Assembly: GCA_963833885.1 (NCBI GenBank)
Contig: CAWHZU010000006.1
Coordinates: forward strand, 186,001 to 250,000
DNA length: 64,000 nucleotides
Direction: 5' to 3'
Origin: JASHPR01 sp963833885
GTDB lineage: Bacteria; Actinomycetota; Actinomycetes; Streptosporangiales; Streptosporangiaceae
Both the position numbers and the translations under genes were made by a program. Positions 19,161 to 27,864 of this stretch are shown here, piece after piece. The notes below the pieces were generated by a model. That model worked only from the letters and a program-made list of their open reading frames with translations, had not been told where the DNA came from and did not search any database. The number at the start of each line of letters is the position of its first letter. The first letter of the stretch is position 1.

Positions 19161-19675
19161 CGAGTTCTCCGATCAATCCAGGCGCGTTCGCACGCTTCCA
19201 GCCAGCGCAGGTCGGCCTGCAGGCGCAGCACGATTCCTTCGAGCAGCAGCCCGGCCTGTGAGCCATCGGGTTCGGCCATCGCCGCCCGCTGCACATCCCA
19301 AAGGCGCCGGATAAGTTCCCGGCGCTGGGCGTCGACGATGCCGATCGGATCCGCGAGCCCGGCCTGGGCCGCGGCGACGAGCTTCAGGTGGAACTCGGCC
19401 AGGTCGGGCTTTGGCCAGCTGACCTCGGAGAGCCATTCGGCGACCCGCTCCTGGCCGGCCGCGGTGAGCTCGTAGACCTTGCGGCCCGCTTCCGGCGCCT
19501 CTGTCCCCTGACGAGCGATGAGCCCGGCCTTCTCCAGCCGGGAGAGGGTGACGTAGATCTGCCCGTCGTTCACGTCCTCGCCGAGGGGGCCGAGCGCGTC
19601 GTTCAGCCGGGCGCGCAGCCGTGAGCCCGACGACGGCTCCTTGGCCAGCATCGCCAGCACGACTTCCTGCTGCAC
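19157..19675 (-). CDS. PadR-family transcriptional regulator
   Basis: A 172-residue PadR protein with an N-terminal winged helix (about 1-85, ending ELTAAGQERV) and a C-terminal helical dimerisation domain (Vir-type). GTG 19675 is chosen because GGAGGA lies 5 nt before it; a TTG at 19687 would overlap that site. It is first in the operon with the FtsX-type exporter and probably represses it through the two palindromes just upstream. Confidence 0.88.
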
Positions 19676-19688
19676 CGATTCCTCCAAA

Positions 19689-19720
19689 CCTAACGGTTAG
19701 GATCAAACATAACCGTTAGG
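19689..19720. promoter_or_regulatory. Tandem PadR operator palindromes
   Basis: CCTAACGGTTAGG (19689-19701) is a perfect 6-1-6 inverted repeat. CATAACCGTTAGG (19708-19720) is a second copy with perfect TAAC-C-GTTA arms. Their centres are 19 nt apart, placing two dimers about two helical turns apart on one DNA face. The sites lie 14 nt upstream of the padR start and cover the likely promoter (TATGTT on the minus strand). The bound protein is inferred from position. Confidence 0.7.
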
Positions 19721-19853
19721 TTCCCGGAGTGCAACTCACCCTGGGGGCGGGGACTCAGGCGCCGAACAGCCCATCCACGTCGGCATCGGAGCCGCGGAAC
19801 AAACCACGGATCGGCGCCGAGAATCAGACGGGGACGTTTTTCCGTAAAAGACG

Positions 19854-19859
19854 TACTAT
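19854..19859 (+). promoter_or_regulatory. -10 element TACTAT, leaderless spacing
   Basis: TACTAT ends 7 nt before the ATG at 19867, so transcription probably starts at the start codon. No Shine-Dalgarno sequence is present. Confidence 0.5.
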
Positions 19860-19866
19860 CTTGACC

Positions 19867-20316
19867 ATGGCCGAGTGGTGGTCGATCGAGGTGCTGCACG
19901 GTGAGCTCTCGGCTTACGGGTGGCAGGAGCAGCACGACTCCGCGCTGATCGAGGCCGCGCTGACCAACGGCGCCCGCGACGGGGCCTGGCACGCGGGCAC
20001 CTGGGGCGTGATCTTCGAGGTTCTCTTCGAGACCGAAGAACAATGGCAGGCCTTCCGCAACCTGCCGGCCGTGCGGGCGGCCCTGGACGGCGTGCCGGAC
20101 CCCGTCAACGGCCTGCTCGTCTACCGCGGCCGGGGCGGCGGAGCGGATGCGCGCAACCCGCGCAGGCCGAAACCCGCGCCGGCCGCGAGCGCCGTATCGC
20201 TGCCCGAACCCCACGCCGAGCCAGAATTTGACCTGACCGGTGCCTCGCCGCCAGATCTGGCGACCGTCGGCACACCTAGCCGTGCGGGCGGTCAGCCTTC
20301 ATGGTCGGCCGGCTGA
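19867..20316 (+). CDS. Conserved actinobacterial protein of unknown function
   Basis: A 149-residue protein. Residues 1-90 look like a compact alpha/beta fold rich in Trp (MAEWWSIEVLHGELSAYGW, then DGAWHAGTWGVIFEV and PDPVNGLLVYRG). The rest is a Pro/Ala-rich disordered tail. I recognise the pattern as a recurring actinobacterial hypothetical but know no function. Its 3' end overlaps the convergent DUF1622 gene by 25 nt. Confidence 0.7.
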   Translation: MAEWWSIEVLHGELSAYGWQEQHDSALIEAALTNGARDGAWHAGTWGVIFEVLFETEEQWQAFRNLPAVRAALDGVPDPVNGLLVYRGRGGGADARNPRRPKPAPAASAVSLPEPHAEPEFDLTGASPPDLATVGTPSRAGGQPSWSAG

Positions 20317-20729
20317 TCAGAGTGCCTGGCTTTCGGCACGCTTGCCGATGCCTGACGAAGCGCATCGGCCCCGGTCGCCAGGCCACGGCGCCATGGCGGC
20401 GCCCCACTGATCTCGATTTCGAGTGAGAAGCTCAGGAAGGTCCTGATCAGGACGATAAGTCCGAGAGTCAGCACGTTGTCCACGGTGGGCGCAACCGCGA
20501 TCGTCCTGACCAGATCGGCCGCCACCAAGACCTCTACACCGAGCAGCAAGGTGCCGCCGAGCGCCCGGCGTATGACGGCGTAAGCCTGTCCTGCCTGACC
20601 GGACCGGCGCCAGCTCAGCCCGGCCAGCAGGAAGGACCACAGCGTCCCTGCGGCAAGGACGAGGACGCCGAGTCCCTCGAACGCCTGCGCGACATGCTCC
20701 ATGACCTCCGCGAAGGTCACGGCTGGCAC
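20292..20729 (-). CDS. DUF1622-like membrane protein
   Basis: A 145-residue protein with three hydrophobic segments (about 18-38, 55-72 and 80-100). The pattern matches DUF1622, with R-rich loops and the SFSLEIEI segment at the end of helix 3. Function is unknown. The start is GTG at 20727-20729; an internal ATG 30 nt later is possible. It follows the DUF1269 gene by 16 nt and is probably co-transcribed with it. Confidence 0.7.
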   Translation of the reverse strand: MPAVTFAEVMEHVAQAFEGLGVLVLAAGTLWSFLLAGLSWRRSGQAGQAYAVIRRALGGTLLLGVEVLVAADLVRTIAVAPTVDNVLTLGLIVLIRTFLSFSLEIEISGAPPWRRGLATGADALRQASASVPKARHSDQPADHEG

Positions 20730-20745
20730 CAGGCCGTGCGGCCGG

Positions 20746-21255
20746 TCAGCTCATTGCACCGGCGGATTCGCGGACGGCCTGGTCGATGTCCTTCGGGTCA
20801 ACGTGCAGCTGCCTGGCGGCGTGCCTCTCGGCCTTCAGAGCGGCCTTGTCCAGGGCCTGCTCGACATTGCTTTCCCCGACCACCACGAGGGCGGCCTGCC
20901 CGGCATCAAGTACCTCACCGAGTTCCTTGACGTCGGCACGGGACATGCCGCGCCACAGATGGCCGCTGATCCCACCGACGGCCGCGCCCACTATGGCTGT
21001 GCCGATGATGGCGGGCGGGAAGAAGAGGCCGACAGCCGCTCCGGCGGCCGCGCCACCCCAGGCACCGTGCCGTGTGGCCATCTCATCCTTATTGACGTGC
21101 ACCTTGCCCTGGTCGTCCTTGGTCACCACGGCGGCGTCGTAGCTCCCAACCGCCCCGGCAGAGTGCAGGTCTTTGACCACCCGGTAGTCCTCGCGGGCTT
21201 GAGCCTGACCTGGATAGGTACCGACGTAGATGAAGACCGATTCCGGCTTTGCCAT
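20746..21255 (-). CDS. DUF1269-like protein with glycine zipper
   Basis: A 169-residue protein. A ferredoxin-like half (about 1-60, VFIYVGTYPGQAQAREDYRVV) is followed by a glycine-zipper membrane segment (GGAAAGAAVGLFFPPAIIG, then VGAAVGG) and a second alpha/beta half. This matches DUF1269 proteins, which are linked to envelope stress. ATG 21255 is preceded by GGGGGA at 10 nt. It is probably the first gene of a two-gene operon with the DUF1622-like gene. Confidence 0.78.
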   Translation of the reverse strand: MAKPESVFIYVGTYPGQAQAREDYRVVKDLHSAGAVGSYDAAVVTKDDQGKVHVNKDEMATRHGAWGGAAAGAAVGLFFPPAIIGTAIVGAAVGGISGHLWRGMSRADVKELGEVLDAGQAALVVVGESNVEQALDKAALKAERHAARQLHVDPKDIDQAVRESAGAMS

Positions 21256-21452
21256 GGCCTGTCCCCCGATCAGGCAGATGTCAGTTGGACCCAAGGTGCC
21301 GTCCCGGCCGCCAGGGCGCATCACCCTCTCGGGGGGATATCCCGGCCAGGAGGCCCGACCCGGGCGGCGCTGCCGAGCGTTGCGCTTGCGGTCGCCGCGT
21401 TGGTAGCGTCCGGGCCCGACGCCGGCGAAGGTGAGAGGCGAGGCAACCCGAG

Positions 21453-22334
21453 ATGCGGATAGACCTAGGCGACGTGAGCCTGTGGTTCGACGTTTCCGGA
21501 CCATCCGCCATTCCCCGCGGAGACGCGGTGGTCGAACGGCCGACCCTCGTGGCCGTTCATGGTGGGCCGGGCTCGGACCACATCAACCTGAAGGCGGTCC
21601 TGGCGCCGCTGGCCGATCATTTTCAGGTTCTGTACTACGACCAGCGGGGGCACGGCCGCAGCGACCGCAGCGGCTCAGCGTCCTGGAACCTGCGGACCTG
21701 GGCCAGTGACCTCAGGCGGCTCTGCGACGCGCTTGGCCTGGTGAAGCCCGTGATCCTGGGCAGCAGCTTCGGCGGGCACGTGGTCCTGACCTACGCCGCG
21801 ACCTTCCCCGGCCACGCGGCAGGCATCATTCTGGCCAACACGACGGGAGGGCGGCCAGATTACCGGCGCAGCGTCGAGATATTCCGCCGCCTGGGCGGCG
21901 ACGAAGCGGCTGCCGTCGCCGAACGCGACTTCGCGGAGCTGAGCGCGGAATCGCTGGCCGAGTTCCGCCGTGTCTGCCTCCCGCTGTACAGCAGCAGGCC
22001 GATGTCCGCCGAAGAGGTCCGGGAGCGGCGGGCCAGGTCAATCCAGACGACCGATGTCAGCCTGCATTACTTCCGTAACGAGGTGCCGCGCTTCAGCCCC
22101 TGGAGCATGCTGGAGCTGATCACGAGCCCGGCGCTCATCCTCGCGGGCGAAGACGACCCGATGTGCCCGCTTCCCCTCGTCGAGGACCTGGCCAGCCAGC
22201 TCCCTGCTGACACGACCCGCCTGGTGCGTCTGCCCAATGCCCGGCACGACATCTTCCGCGACCGGCCAGACCTCGCCTTCCCGGCGATCGAGGATTTCAT
22301 GCGCCAAGTCACGGACCGCCCGCCGGGACTTTGA
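21453..22334 (+). CDS. Alpha/beta-fold hydrolase (proline iminopeptidase-like)
   Basis: A 293-residue alpha/beta hydrolase. The oxyanion motif HGGPGSDH is near residue 35, the nucleophile elbow is GSSFGG near 107, the acid is in AGEDDP and the base is probably His in NARHDIF. HGGPG is typical of proline iminopeptidases and related amidases. The substrate is unknown. The 3' end overlaps the convergent transporter gene by 26 nt. Upstream, 21256-21452 is the divergent promoter region shared with the DUF1269 gene. Confidence 0.87.
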   Translation: MRIDLGDVSLWFDVSGPSAIPRGDAVVERPTLVAVHGGPGSDHINLKAVLAPLADHFQVLYYDQRGHGRSDRSGSASWNLRTWASDLRRLCDALGLVKPVILGSSFGGHVVLTYAATFPGHAAGIILANTTGGRPDYRRSVEIFRRLGGDEAAAVAERDFAELSAESLAEFRRVCLPLYSSRPMSAEEVRERRARSIQTTDVSLHYFRNEVPRFSPWSMLELITSPALILAGEDDPMCPLPLVEDLASQLPADTTRLVRLPNARHDIFRDRPDLAFPAIEDFMRQVTDRPPGL

Positions 22335-23247
22335 CCCGGCGCGGCTGGTGCGAGGTGGCACCGTCGCGGCCGCCTGCGCTGAGGGCAAGCGTGTTGGCGG
22401 CGACGATCGCCGTGATCGCGAGCCAGTCGGCTGGCTGCAGCGACTGGCGGAGGACGACGAGCCCGACCAGCGCGGCGAACACCGGGTTGACGCTCATGAA
22501 CACGCCGTAGAACCTGGCCGGGACCCGGCGCAGCGCGAGCAGGTCGGTGACCATCGGGACCGCCGAGCACAGCACACCCGCGGTGGCCGCGCGGCCCAGC
22601 GCGACCGCGGTCACCGGATGGCTGGCCAGCACCCAAATGCCGACCGGCACGTACAGCAGCGCCGACAGGGTGGCCGCGGCCGCCGGCCCCTGGGAGCCGG
22701 GCAGTCGCTCCCCCACGACGCGGTTGACCAGGATGTAGCCGGCCCAGCAGGCGGCGGCGAGCAGGGCGAGGCCAATGCCGGCGTAGTCGGTGGTCGGCTG
22801 CGGCCTGGCCAGCACGACCACGGCGGCCGCGGCGGCCAGCGCGCAGCCGAGGTCGATGGCACGGCGCGACGCGAGCAGCGCCACAGCGAGCGGGCCGAGG
22901 AACTCCAGGGTCACCGCCAGTCCCAGCCCGATCGTGTTGATCGCTGCGTACAGGGACAGGTTCATGGTGGCAAAGATCAGGGCGAGGGCCAGAACGGGGC
23001 GCCACTGCCGCCCGGTGAACGAGCGGAACTTCGGCCGCACCGAAGTCAGCAGCACGGCGCCGGCCACCCACTGGCGGATCGCGACCACCCCGGCCGGGCC
23101 GAGCACCGGGAACGCCAGCGCGGCCGTTGCGGCGCCGAGCTGGCTGGACAGGGCACTGCCCGTCATCAGCGCGATCCCGGTGAGCTGGCCGGGCTGCCGC
23201 GCGGGCGGGGCGGCACTCGCCTGCCGCTCGCATGTCGTCGTGGTCAT
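22309..23247 (-). CDS. EamA/DMT-family transporter (RhtA-like)
   Basis: A 312-residue membrane protein with ten predicted helices in two EamA repeats (about 25-145 and 160-290), like RhtA-type exporters of amino acids and metabolites. It is divergent from a LysR regulator with a 70-nt shared region, the classical layout for a LysR-controlled exporter. Confidence 0.88.
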   Translation of the reverse strand: MTTTTCERQASAAPPARQPGQLTGIALMTGSALSSQLGAATAALAFPVLGPAGVVAIRQWVAGAVLLTSVRPKFRSFTGRQWRPVLALALIFATMNLSLYAAINTIGLGLAVTLEFLGPLAVALLASRRAIDLGCALAAAAAVVVLARPQPTTDYAGIGLALLAAACWAGYILVNRVVGERLPGSQGPAAAATLSALLYVPVGIWVLASHPVTAVALGRAATAGVLCSAVPMVTDLLALRRVPARFYGVFMSVNPVFAALVGLVVLRQSLQPADWLAITAIVAANTLALSAGGRDGATSHQPRRVKVPAGGP

Positions 23248-23317
23248 GGGAACTGAGTCTGGACCCTGAGATCACATGCGCAAAATGCATAGATGGCTGC
23301 AGCTATACGCTTTGGTT

Positions 23318-24172
23318 ATGGATCTCGAGCTGCGGCACCTGCGCTGCCTGGTCGCGATTGTCGACTCGGGCAGCTTCACCGACGCGGCGATCGAACTCGG
23401 CATCTCGCAGGCGGCGGTGTCCCGGAATCTGATCGCGCTGGAGCAGGTCCTGGGGGTCCGGCTGCTGCACCGCACCAGCCGGAGCGTCACCCCGACGACC
23501 GCCGGGGTGCACGCCCTCGCCCAGGCGCGGCAGGTGCTCGCCGCCGCGGACAATCTGGTCACCGAAGCGACCACCGGCCACACCCGGCTGCGGATCGGGC
23601 ACGCGTGGGCGGCCATGGGCCGGCACACTCGCGAGTTCCAGCGCCGCTGGGCCGCCCGGTACCCGGACGTCGAGCTGCAGCTCATCCGCTCCAACTCGGC
23701 GACCGGCGGGCTGGCCGAGGGCCTATGCGACATCGCGGTCATGCGCATTCCGGCCGACGCCCGGCGCTTCGAGAGCGCCGTCGTGGGCGACGAACGGCGC
23801 TACTGCGCGCTTGCCGCCGATGACCCCTGGGCCCGCCGGCGTTCGGTCCGGCTCAGCGAGCTGGCCAACCGGACCGTGCTGGTGGACCGGCGTACCGGGA
23901 CCACGACGCCCGAGCTATGGCCCGCGGACGCGCGGCCCGAGATCCGCGAAACGCGAGAAGTGGACGACTGGCTCGCAGTGATTGCGGCCGGCGGAGCGGT
24001 CGGTGTCACAGCCGAGGGCACCACGACCCAGTACCAGCGCGAGGGGGTCGTGTTCCGGCCGCTGAGGGACGCCCCGCCGATCTCCGTGCGGGTGATCTGG
24101 CGGCGGCACGACCCGCATCCCTCGACGCACGCGGCCATCGCCATGCTGTCCGAGTTCTACCGCCGGCCCTAA
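23318..24172 (+). CDS. LysR-family transcriptional regulator
   Basis: A 284-residue LysR protein with an N-terminal winged HTH (about 2-60: LRHLRCLVAIVDSGSFTDAA) and a C-terminal periplasmic-binding-like sensor (about 85-280). ATG 23318 is chosen because the HTH begins right there and TATACG (23304-23309) lies 8 nt before it, giving a leaderless start. It probably controls the divergent EamA transporter. ATGCAT and TGCGCA palindromes occur in the shared region. Confidence 0.9.
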   Translation: MDLELRHLRCLVAIVDSGSFTDAAIELGISQAAVSRNLIALEQVLGVRLLHRTSRSVTPTTAGVHALAQARQVLAAADNLVTEATTGHTRLRIGHAWAAMGRHTREFQRRWAARYPDVELQLIRSNSATGGLAEGLCDIAVMRIPADARRFESAVVGDERRYCALAADDPWARRRSVRLSELANRTVLVDRRTGTTTPELWPADARPEIRETREVDDWLAVIAAGGAVGVTAEGTTTQYQREGVVFRPLRDAPPISVRVIWRRHDPHPSTHAAIAMLSEFYRRP

Positions 24173-24179
24173 GCGGATG

Positions 24180-24221
24180 GATGTACCGATGGGCTGCATC
24201 TTTCAAGCCCAGCGGTACATC
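24180..24221. terminator. Long hairpin between convergent genes
   Basis: GATGTACCG-ATGGGCT pairs imperfectly with AGCCCA-GCGGTACATC around a 9-10 nt loop. It lies 8 nt after the LysR stop and 60 nt past the end of the convergent aldolase gene. There is no U-tract, so it is probably an actinobacterial-type bidirectional terminator. Confidence 0.65.
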
Positions 24222-24281
24222 GATGAGCCCGGTTAGTGAGGCGCGGCGCCCGGGGCCGGGTGGCGTCCGGCCCCGGGCACG

Positions 24282-25340
24282 TCATACGGCCGCGCCCGCC
24301 GACTCTCGCTCGCGGACCAGTTGCAGCGCGACGTCGATCAGCATGTCTTCCTGCCCGCCCACGTATCCGTGCTCCGCCACGCGCTGCAGGATGTCATGGA
24401 CAGGTATGCCGTAACGCTCAGCCGCGTGCTCGGCGTGGAGCAGGAAGCTGGAATAGACACCGGCGTATCCCTGCACGATCGAGGACCGGTCGGTCCACGG
24501 CAGCCTGGGCAGGAACGGCTTCACGATCTCGTCGGCGGCGGCCAGCGCGGCATGCACATCCACGCCTGTCTCGATGCCCAGCCGGTCGAACGTCGCGGCC
24601 AGCACCTCGGTCGGGGCGTTCCCGGCGCCGGCACCGAGCCCGCACAGCGACCCGTCAATCTGCAGCGCCCCGTTCTGGAACGCGAGCACCGAGTTGGCGA
24701 CGCCGAGCGCGAGGTTCTGGTGCCCGTGGAAGCCGACCTGCGCCTCTCCCCCGATCTCGGCGATCAGCGCCAGGATGCGTTCTTGCGCGTCGCCGATCAG
24801 CAGCGCCCCGGCCGAGTCGACGCAGTAGACGCACTGCGCCCCGGCATCGACCATGATCCGGGCCTGGCGGGCCAGCTCGGCGGGGCTGGTGCGGTGCGCC
24901 ATCATCAGGAACCCGACCGTCTCCATGCCCAGGTCCCTGGCGATCCCGAAGTGCTGGATGGACACGTCGGCCTCGGTGCAGTGGGTCGCGATCCGCGCGA
25001 CAGACGCGCCCGCCTCCCGCGCACGCCGCAGGTCCTCCACGGTGCCGAGGCCCGGAAGCAGCAGCACAGCGATCTTCGCCCGGCTGGCCTCCTGCACCGC
25101 CGCGCTGATCAGCTGGATGTCGTCGGTGAGCGAGAAGCCGTAGTTGAACGAGGACCCGCCCAGACCGTCGCCGTGCGTCACCTCGATGACTTCGACCCCG
25201 GCCGCGTCCAGCGCGTGCACCGTTGCCCGGACCTGCTCCTCGGTGAACTGGTGCGACATCGCGTGGCTGCCATCGCGCAGCGTCGTGTCGGTGATCCGTA
25301 CCGGCCGGCTGGTGCCGCCTGCCCCGTTCTCGCTGCTCAT
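24282..25340 (-). CDS. 4-hydroxy-2-oxovalerate aldolase (DmpG/MhpE/HsaF family)
   Basis: A 352-residue class II pyruvate aldolase that splits 4-hydroxy-2-oxoacids into pyruvate and an aldehyde. DTTLRDGSHAMSH at about 18-30 holds the metal ligand Asp and catalytic Arg/His; GFHGHQN supplies the metal-binding His pair. It forms a channelling complex with the acylating dehydrogenase encoded just upstream (ATGA overlap). The 2-oxopent-4-enoate hydratase that usually accompanies these genes is absent here. Confidence 0.93.
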   Translation of the reverse strand: MSSENGAGGTSRPVRITDTTLRDGSHAMSHQFTEEQVRATVHALDAAGVEVIEVTHGDGLGGSSFNYGFSLTDDIQLISAAVQEASRAKIAVLLLPGLGTVEDLRRAREAGASVARIATHCTEADVSIQHFGIARDLGMETVGFLMMAHRTSPAELARQARIMVDAGAQCVYCVDSAGALLIGDAQERILALIAEIGGEAQVGFHGHQNLALGVANSVLAFQNGALQIDGSLCGLGAGAGNAPTEVLAATFDRLGIETGVDVHAALAAADEIVKPFLPRLPWTDRSSIVQGYAGVYSSFLLHAEHAAERYGIPVHDILQRVAEHGYVGGQEDMLIDVALQLVRERESAGAAV

Positions 25341-26233
25341 GAGGTCACCGCCGTCGCCTTGGCCACCAGCTCGCCGACGCGGGCGGCGGCCGCGGTCATG
25401 ATGTCCAGGTTGCCCGCGTACTCGGGCAGGTAGTCGCCGTTGCCGCGGACCTCGAGGAACACCGCGACCCGGCCGTTGCCCTGCCAGGACGCCTGCGGCG
25501 GGTCGAACTGCGGCTCGGCCCGCAGCGCGTAGCCGGGCACGTACTGCTGTACCTCCTCGACCATGTCGTGCACCGAGGCGGCGATCGCGTCGGTGTCAGC
25601 GCCGTCCGGGATCGCGCAGAAGATCGTGTCCCGCATGATCATCGGCGGCTCGACCGGGTTGAGGATGATGATCGCCTTGCCGCGGGCGGCGCCGCCGACC
25701 GACTCCAGCGCCCCGGCGGTGGTGTGGGTGAACTCGTCGATGTTCGCGCGCGTCCCCGGTCCCGCCGACCGGGACGCGACCGACGCCACGATCTCGGCGT
25801 ACGGGACCGGCACCACGCGCGCCACCGCGTGCACGATCGGGATCGTGGCCTGGCCGCCGCAGCTGATCATGCTGACGTTCGGCGCGTCCAGGTGCTCGGG
25901 CAGGTTGACGGGCGGGCAGACCATCGGGCCGATGTGCGCCGGGGTCAGGTCAATCGCCTGGATCCCGGCCTCCGCGTAGCGGGGTGCGTTGGCCAGGTGC
26001 GCCCGCGCGGACGTCGCCTCAAACACGATGTCCGGCAGCGGGTCCTGGCGCAGCAGCCAGTCGACGCCCTCGGCGGATGCGGCCAGGCCGAGCTTCCTGG
26101 CCCGGGCCAGGCCCTCGGACTCCACCACGCCGACCATGTAGCCGACGTCGATCCCGTCCAGCCGCCGCAGCTTGGCCAGCAGGTCGGTGCCGATGTTGCC
26201 AGGGCCGACGATGGCGGCCAGGGTGGCGGTCAT
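25337..26233 (-). CDS. Acetaldehyde dehydrogenase (acylating), DmpF/MhpF/HsaG family
   Basis: A 298-residue NAD-dependent enzyme converting acetaldehyde or propionaldehyde to the acyl-CoA. The Rossmann motif IVGPGNIGTDLL opens the chain. The catalytic Cys lies in SMISCGGQATIP (about residue 125), and an Asn-rich dimerisation region follows. ATG 26233 is chosen because the Rossmann strand begins five residues later; an in-frame ATG at 26344 would cover the divergent promoter. It is the partner of the aldolase. Confidence 0.93.
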   Translation of the reverse strand: MTATLAAIVGPGNIGTDLLAKLRRLDGIDVGYMVGVVESEGLARARKLGLAASAEGVDWLLRQDPLPDIVFEATSARAHLANAPRYAEAGIQAIDLTPAHIGPMVCPPVNLPEHLDAPNVSMISCGGQATIPIVHAVARVVPVPYAEIVASVASRSAGPGTRANIDEFTHTTAGALESVGGAARGKAIIILNPVEPPMIMRDTIFCAIPDGADTDAIAASVHDMVEEVQQYVPGYALRAEPQFDPPQASWQGNGRVAVFLEVRGNGDYLPEYAGNLDIMTAAAARVGELVAKATAVTS

Positions 26234-26273
26234 CGCCTCGTTCCGGGCGGTCGAAAGAGCATGTGTGCCTCCG

Positions 26274-26297
26274 TACGATCTCCCCTGCACGGTGCAG
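26274..26297. promoter_or_regulatory. Promoter and probable IclR operator
   Basis: TACGAT (26274-26279) is a -10 for the plus-strand IclR gene. CTGCACGGTGCAG (26285-26297) is a perfect 6-1-6 inverted repeat over the predicted start point. It lies between the divergent aldehyde dehydrogenase and IclR genes, so it could control both. Binding by IclR is inferred. Confidence 0.55.
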
Positions 26298-26321
26298 TGC
26301 GCCGGGACTGGAGGGCAAGAG

Positions 26322-27152
26322 ATGCGTCCCGGTGATCGGAACACCTCGTGGACGGGCGCCGGGACCGGGGGCCATCATCGACTCATGTGCCCAGCCCACG
26401 GCAGCAACGGCGAGACCTCGGCCGCTGGCCGGATCACATCGGTGCTCGACGCGTTCCGCGATGACCGCGAGGCGATGACCGTCTCCGAGCTGGCCCGGCG
26501 GGCGTCGCTGCCGAAGACCACCACGCACCGGCTGACCGCCGAGCTGATCCGCTGCGGGCTGCTGGAGCGCGCGGACGGCGAGCTGCGCCTCGGGCTGAAG
26601 CTGTTCGAGCTCGGCCAGCTCGTGCCGCAGCAGCGCAGCCTGGGTGACGCCGCTCGGCCGGTCATGGCCGACTTGCGCGAGGCGACCAGGCACTCGGTGA
26701 ACCTCGGCATCCTGGAAGGTTCCGACGTCGTCTACGTCGACATCCTGGCCGGGCCGGACTCGCCGCGGCTGCCGACCCGGGTCGGGGGGCGCTGGCCCGC
26801 TCACGCCACCGCGATCGGCAAGGCGATCCTGGCGTTCTCCGACGCGGCCATCGTCCAGGGCGTGCTCGACGCCGGGCTGGCCCGGGTCAGCGAGCGGACG
26901 ATCACCTCACCGGAGCTGCTGCGCCAGGAGCTCGACCGGGTCCGCGAGTCCGGCCTCGCCTACGACTCCGAGGAATCCCGGCCGGGCCTGGTCTGCGTGG
27001 CCAGCCCGGTGCACGGCCCAGGTGGCCAGGTAGCCGGGGCGCTGTCGGTTTCTGGCTGGTCGGCGCGGATGAAGCCGGACCGGGCAGGCCCGGCGGTGCG
27101 CACCGCCGCGCTGACCATCTCCCGCGCCCTCGGCGCCCGCGCCGTCCCGTAA
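26322..27152 (+). CDS. IclR-family transcriptional regulator
   Basis: A 276-residue regulator with an N-terminal winged HTH (about 35-95: MTVSELARRASLPKTTTHRL) and a C-terminal IclR effector domain (about 110-270). ATG 26322 has GGAGGGCAAGAG upstream; a later ATG at 26385 (255 residues) lacks a ribosome site but fits the family's shorter N-terminus. It is divergent from the dehydrogenase-aldolase operon and probably controls it in response to a pathway acid. Confidence 0.88.
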   Translation: MRPGDRNTSWTGAGTGGHHRLMCPAHGSNGETSAAGRITSVLDAFRDDREAMTVSELARRASLPKTTTHRLTAELIRCGLLERADGELRLGLKLFELGQLVPQQRSLGDAARPVMADLREATRHSVNLGILEGSDVVYVDILAGPDSPRLPTRVGGRWPAHATAIGKAILAFSDAAIVQGVLDAGLARVSERTITSPELLRQELDRVRESGLAYDSEESRPGLVCVASPVHGPGGQVAGALSVSGWSARMKPDRAGPAVRTAALTISRALGARAVP

Positions 27153-27188
27153 ACCCGGGGCCGGTCCACAGATCATGGCGGGTGCGTC

Positions 27189-27785
27189 TCATGTCCGCAC
27201 GGGTGATCCGGCACCGAAAGGCACTTCGGCTACCAGACGCCATCTCCACATTTGCTCAGGCGCCTGGGACACCAGGCTGACCGATGAAATAGCGACCGGC
27301 TGCGGCGGCACCCCACGTCCGAGGGCCTCGATCACCGGGGCTGCAGGGCATGCGGTGTTGGAGTAGGCAAGGGTGACGTGCGGAGTCCAAGGTTCGTAGT
27401 GCAACTCCCCTTCGCGCCCTGCAGCATTGCGTGTGGCCTCCTGGACCGCATGCACTACGGGCTCCAGCGCACCAGGTGGCTGGGCAGCCAGCATGACAGC
27501 CCGCGGGTGGTACAGGGCCCGGCCCATTGTGACCGTTATCGGCGACGTGCCCGCGAGCAGCCGACGCGCCTGACTGGCCATCGCTTCGGTCTGGCTAAAA
27601 CTGATCTCGTCGGCAAACCCCGCAATCAGCGTGGTTATGTGCAGCCATTCCCGGGGCACCAAGTCCAGGCCCGCCAGGCCCGCCAGCCGGGCCTGGCCAA
27701 GCCGAACCAGCTCCACGACCTTCGGGTTGGCGCCAACGCGCATCAACCACATCAGCCGCGCTCGTCCCGGATCCTCTCCCGGCAT
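27189..27785 (-). CDS. 2'-5' RNA ligase / 2H phosphoesterase-like protein
   Basis: A 198-residue protein with the two His-x-Thr motifs of the 2H superfamily: LHITTL near residue 55 and PHVTLAYS near 145. Members ligate or hydrolyse 2',5'-linked or cyclic phosphate RNA ends. ATG 27785 is chosen because the preceding in-frame sequence is Pro/Arg-rich shadow from the ankyrin gene region. Function here is unknown. It lies 79 nt downstream of the ankyrin gene. Confidence 0.8.
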   Translation of the reverse strand: MPGEDPGRARLMWLMRVGANPKVVELVRLGQARLAGLAGLDLVPREWLHITTLIAGFADEISFSQTEAMASQARRLLAGTSPITVTMGRALYHPRAVMLAAQPPGALEPVVHAVQEATRNAAGREGELHYEPWTPHVTLAYSNTACPAAPVIEALGRGVPPQPVAISSVSLVSQAPEQMWRWRLVAEVPFGAGSPVRT

Positions 27786-27864
27786 CGATGACCAGTTATC
27801 TTTTGTCTGTACCGGCAGCGGGCTCAGGGACCCTCCCCTGCCGAGCGGATTTGGATGCCCGGAT

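Noticed and set aside
23248..23317. LysR T-N11-A box in the EamA/LysR gap
   Set aside because: Only a 4-bp ATAG...CTAT dyad and short TGCGCA/ATGCAT palindromes are visible, too weak to call an operator.
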